Shown one piece after another: positions 4,010 to 5,921 of a DNA stretch of 5,921 nt (positions within the stretch are counted from its first letter, which is position 1; every line of letters begins with the position of its first letter). The DNA is from Bacteriovoracaceae bacterium (lineage in GTDB: Bacteria; Bdellovibrionota; UBA1018), in the NCBI GenBank assembly GCA_023250795.1, contig JAHFAB010000137.1:1-5921 (forward strand), read 5' to 3'. Below the pieces are notes generated by a model that saw nothing but the letters and a program-made list of their open reading frames with translations, was not told where the DNA came from and did not search any database. The position numbers and the translations under genes were made by a program.

Positions 4010-5921
4010 ATGACTAGTTTAGCGCTTGAAATATCAAGGGAATTGCACAAACGTTCTGTTACACAGCCCATTGAGGCCGTTCCAAAAGCATTGGTGGGTG
4101 AACGACTGACACTTCTCGCTTTTTCTCAGCTCTCTGGGAATCTCTCGGGTTATCCCTATATCAAATTCGTGATCGATAAGCCGAATCAAACAATCCACTT
4201 TATCAACAATCAACTCTACCCGTTCCATGCAAATTATATTGCCGAGAACTTACTCGGCATCCCCAACTCACAACTGGAAAGAGAGATCGACTCGTTTAAC
4301 CACAGTGTCTATGTGGATCCGAATCGGAGATTTTACCTGGGCATTTTAGCTCTGCACAAAAGGGAAGAGCGGCGGTTTTTTTCCTTAGAAACTGTCGAAG
4401 TAGACGCAATGACGGCCCCAATGATCCAGTTTTTCTACCGTTTTGTAAAAGATCATGTGGAGCCTTCGATCCCCATTCTTTTTAAACCGGCTCACCACTT
4501 ACAAGAAATTTTGTTAAATGAAATCGATCCCGCCGAACTGCCCAGAATTCTCTCCCACGAACTTTTTTCTGCCGCTGAATACGTAGCTCTCAATACTGGC
4601 ACAACCAAAGGGCGGATCCGCGCATTCGAAAGTCAAAAAGAATACACTGAAAATCGCTCCACCCTTGAGTGGTATGACATTATTGTCATGCACCGTGTGC
4701 CAGACGATATTCCGCGAGTCTCGGGGATTATCAATGCTGAACAAACCACACCTCTTTCTCACACCAACGTTCTAGCCTCAGGATGGCAAATCCCGAATGC
4801 AATTCAAATAGGAATTTTTGAAAAAATCAAGTCTCAAGACCTGAATAACCAGTGGGTCCAATACTCAGTCCAAAGAGATTCATCTGGAGTGGGTCTGAAT
4901 AGAACAGAACGCCCCACCGAAGCCAACCAGAGACCCGCTTGGAGTTTACAGAGAATAAAAATAGAAGAACCTCAAACCACTCACACTCCCATCCTTTCAC
5001 TGGATCGCCTGCGAATGAGTGATCGGTACAAATATGGAACCAAAGCAGCCAATTTGGGGGAACTCAGACATGTTTTAGAAAAAGGATCAGAGAGGTTAAT
5101 TGGGTTTTATAAAGTCAAAAGACCACCTCGTGCAAACCTACTCCCCTATCTCACTCAGCTCTTAGGCTCAAATACAGTTGGAACCTCTCCCTCAACTCAC
5201 ATGACGGCTCTCACAAAACTCTCTCATGAATTTTTACAGGCACTTGTTCAAATCCCAAGAGGAATTGCGCTACCATTTTCCATTCAACAAGAGTTTTTAG
5301 AATCTTCTCCTAAAATTCAACAATCTTTGGGTAAACTCAAGATGGCACTAGAACTGAATGCACGGCAAGTCGATGCCCTTTGCATACACGTCCAACAAAT
5401 GATCCGAGCGACCCGAATCCCAGATCATTTGCGCAATCGAATTGACGCAGAAATCACACACGAACTCAGTGGAGTTTCGAGTTTTGTCGTACGCAGTTCA
5501 TCTAACGCAGAAGATCTAGAAAATTTTTCAGCAGCAGGAATTTACGAATCCATCAATCACGTCACTTCGTCTGAAAAACTTTTTGACAGCATCAAACAGG
5601 TCTGGGCCTCGCTCTTAAGCCCGAGAAGCGTGCGATTGAGACAAGAGATGGGCATTTCACTAGACGAAAGCTATATGGGAGTGGTGATCCAAGAGGAAAT
5701 TAAGTCCACTATGGGTGGCGTCTTGGTCACTACGAATCCGACAAATCGCGCAGATTTTAGAAACGTCTATCTCAATATATCACCTCAATCCGTCATCAAA
5801 GTCGTGCAAGGAGATGAGCTCCCCTATCAGTATTTGTACAATACAGTAGAAGGAGGGGGCAGAACACTCTCACTGGGAAATGCAAAGACAGATCTTTCTC
5901 ATGAACAAAAGGCCGTTTTAC
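4010..5921 (+). CDS. PEP synthase/glucan water dikinase-like protein, N-terminal part (3' end outside window)
   Basis: The frame is open from ATG4010 to the window end: 637 complete codons with no stop. Residues 1 to about 220 form an N-terminal region with no motif I can name. At 234-265 a phosphohistidine (PEP-utilising mobile) domain reads SGIINAEQ, then TTPLSHTNVLASG with His251 as the likely phosphate carrier. The ATP-grasp (PPDK N-terminal type) domain follows: YGTKAANLGEL with Lys345, the helical insert, then RSSSNAEDL with Arg495 and FSAAGIYES at 506-514, and continues past 'VEGGGRTLSLG' near the window edge. PEP synthase and PPDK place ATP-grasp first and histidine second. Here the order is reversed, as in plant glucan water dikinases. 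By family knowledge such enzymes use ATP to phosphorylate the His and pass the phosphate to an acceptor; the acceptor cannot be told here. The key residues are intact and the protein is presumably cytoplasmic, as no signal peptide is seen. It has its own promoter and a strong ribosome site. Confidence 0.88.
   Translation, partial: MTSLALEISRELHKRSVTQPIEAVPKALVGERLTLLAFSQLSGNLSGYPYIKFVIDKPNQTIHFINNQLYPFHANYIAENLLGIPNSQLEREIDSFNHSVYVDPNRRFYLGILALHKREERRFFSLETVEVDAMTAPMIQFFYRFVKDHVEPSIPILFKPAHHLQEILLNEIDPAELPRILSHELFSAAEYVALNTGTTKGRIRAFESQKEYTENRSTLEWYDIIVMHRVPDDIPRVSGIINAEQTTPLSHTNVLASGWQIPNAIQIGIFEKIKSQDLNNQWVQYSVQRDSSGVGLNRTERPTEANQRPAWSLQRIKIEEPQTTHTPILSLDRLRMSDRYKYGTKAANLGELRHVLEKGSERLIGFYKVKRPPRANLLPYLTQLLGSNTVGTSPSTHMTALTKLSHEFLQALVQIPRGIALPFSIQQEFLESSPKIQQSLGKLKMALELNARQVDALCIHVQQMIRATRIPDHLRNRIDAEITHELSGVSSFVVRSSSNAEDLENFSAAGIYESINHVTSSEKLFDSIKQVWASLLSPRSVRLRQEMGISLDESYMGVVIQEEIKSTMGGVLVTTNPTNRADFRNVYLNISPQSVIKVVQGDELPYQYLYNTVEGGGRTLSLGNAKTDLSHEQKAVL

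Noticed and set aside
4034..4762. Two short minus-strand open frames (4034-4228 and 4514-4762) inside the dikinase gene
   Set aside because: The plus-strand frame is continuous and carries conserved catalytic motifs; the antisense products resemble nothing.

Overview
The window is a moderately AT-rich bacterial chromosome segment. It holds four protein genes, two of them cut by the window edges, and one tRNA. The organism is not certain. The truncated HNH protein at the left edge looks like a family I know mainly from Bdellovibrio-type predatory bacteria and related former Deltaproteobacteria. The tRNA has no encoded CCA. A Bdellovibrionota-like host is my best guess, with modest confidence.

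Layout: (1) 1-594 (+) is the C-terminal part of an HNH endonuclease-like protein, with a zinc-type C...C...C-x2-H knuckle and a DH...N...HN core. (2) 595-713 is a regulatory gap with a perfect TTGACA box followed by three copies of a 13-15 bp element, two inverted and one direct. (3) 714-1913 (+) is an AAA ATPase with a DUF4143-type C-terminal half and a PD-(D/E)XK-like motif. It is visibly more AT-rich than the HNH gene. (4) 1976-2048 (+) is tRNA-Ala(GGC). (5) 2075-3859 (-) converges on the tRNA and encodes a 594-residue protein with a signal peptide, five degenerate repeats ending in a 'W-(D/E)-x-A/T-L-x-x-A-x-(I/L)-D-P' type signature, and a charged C-terminal tail. (6) 3860-4009 is a divergent promoter region. 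(7) 4010-5921 (+) runs off the right edge. It is the N-terminal 637 codons of a large PEP synthase/glucan water dikinase-like phosphotransferase, with the phosphohistidine domain placed before the ATP-grasp domain.

The genes do not form an obvious pathway. The HNH and AAA genes point the same way but are separated by what looks like a regulated promoter. The AAA gene lies directly upstream of a tRNA, a common neighbourhood for acquired genes. The repeat protein and the dikinase are divergent and may share a control region. I see no CRISPR array, insertion sequence or complete mobile element. No convincing new multi-gene system is visible. The most unusual items are the signal-peptide-bearing repeat protein and the three-element operator-like array at 636-682.
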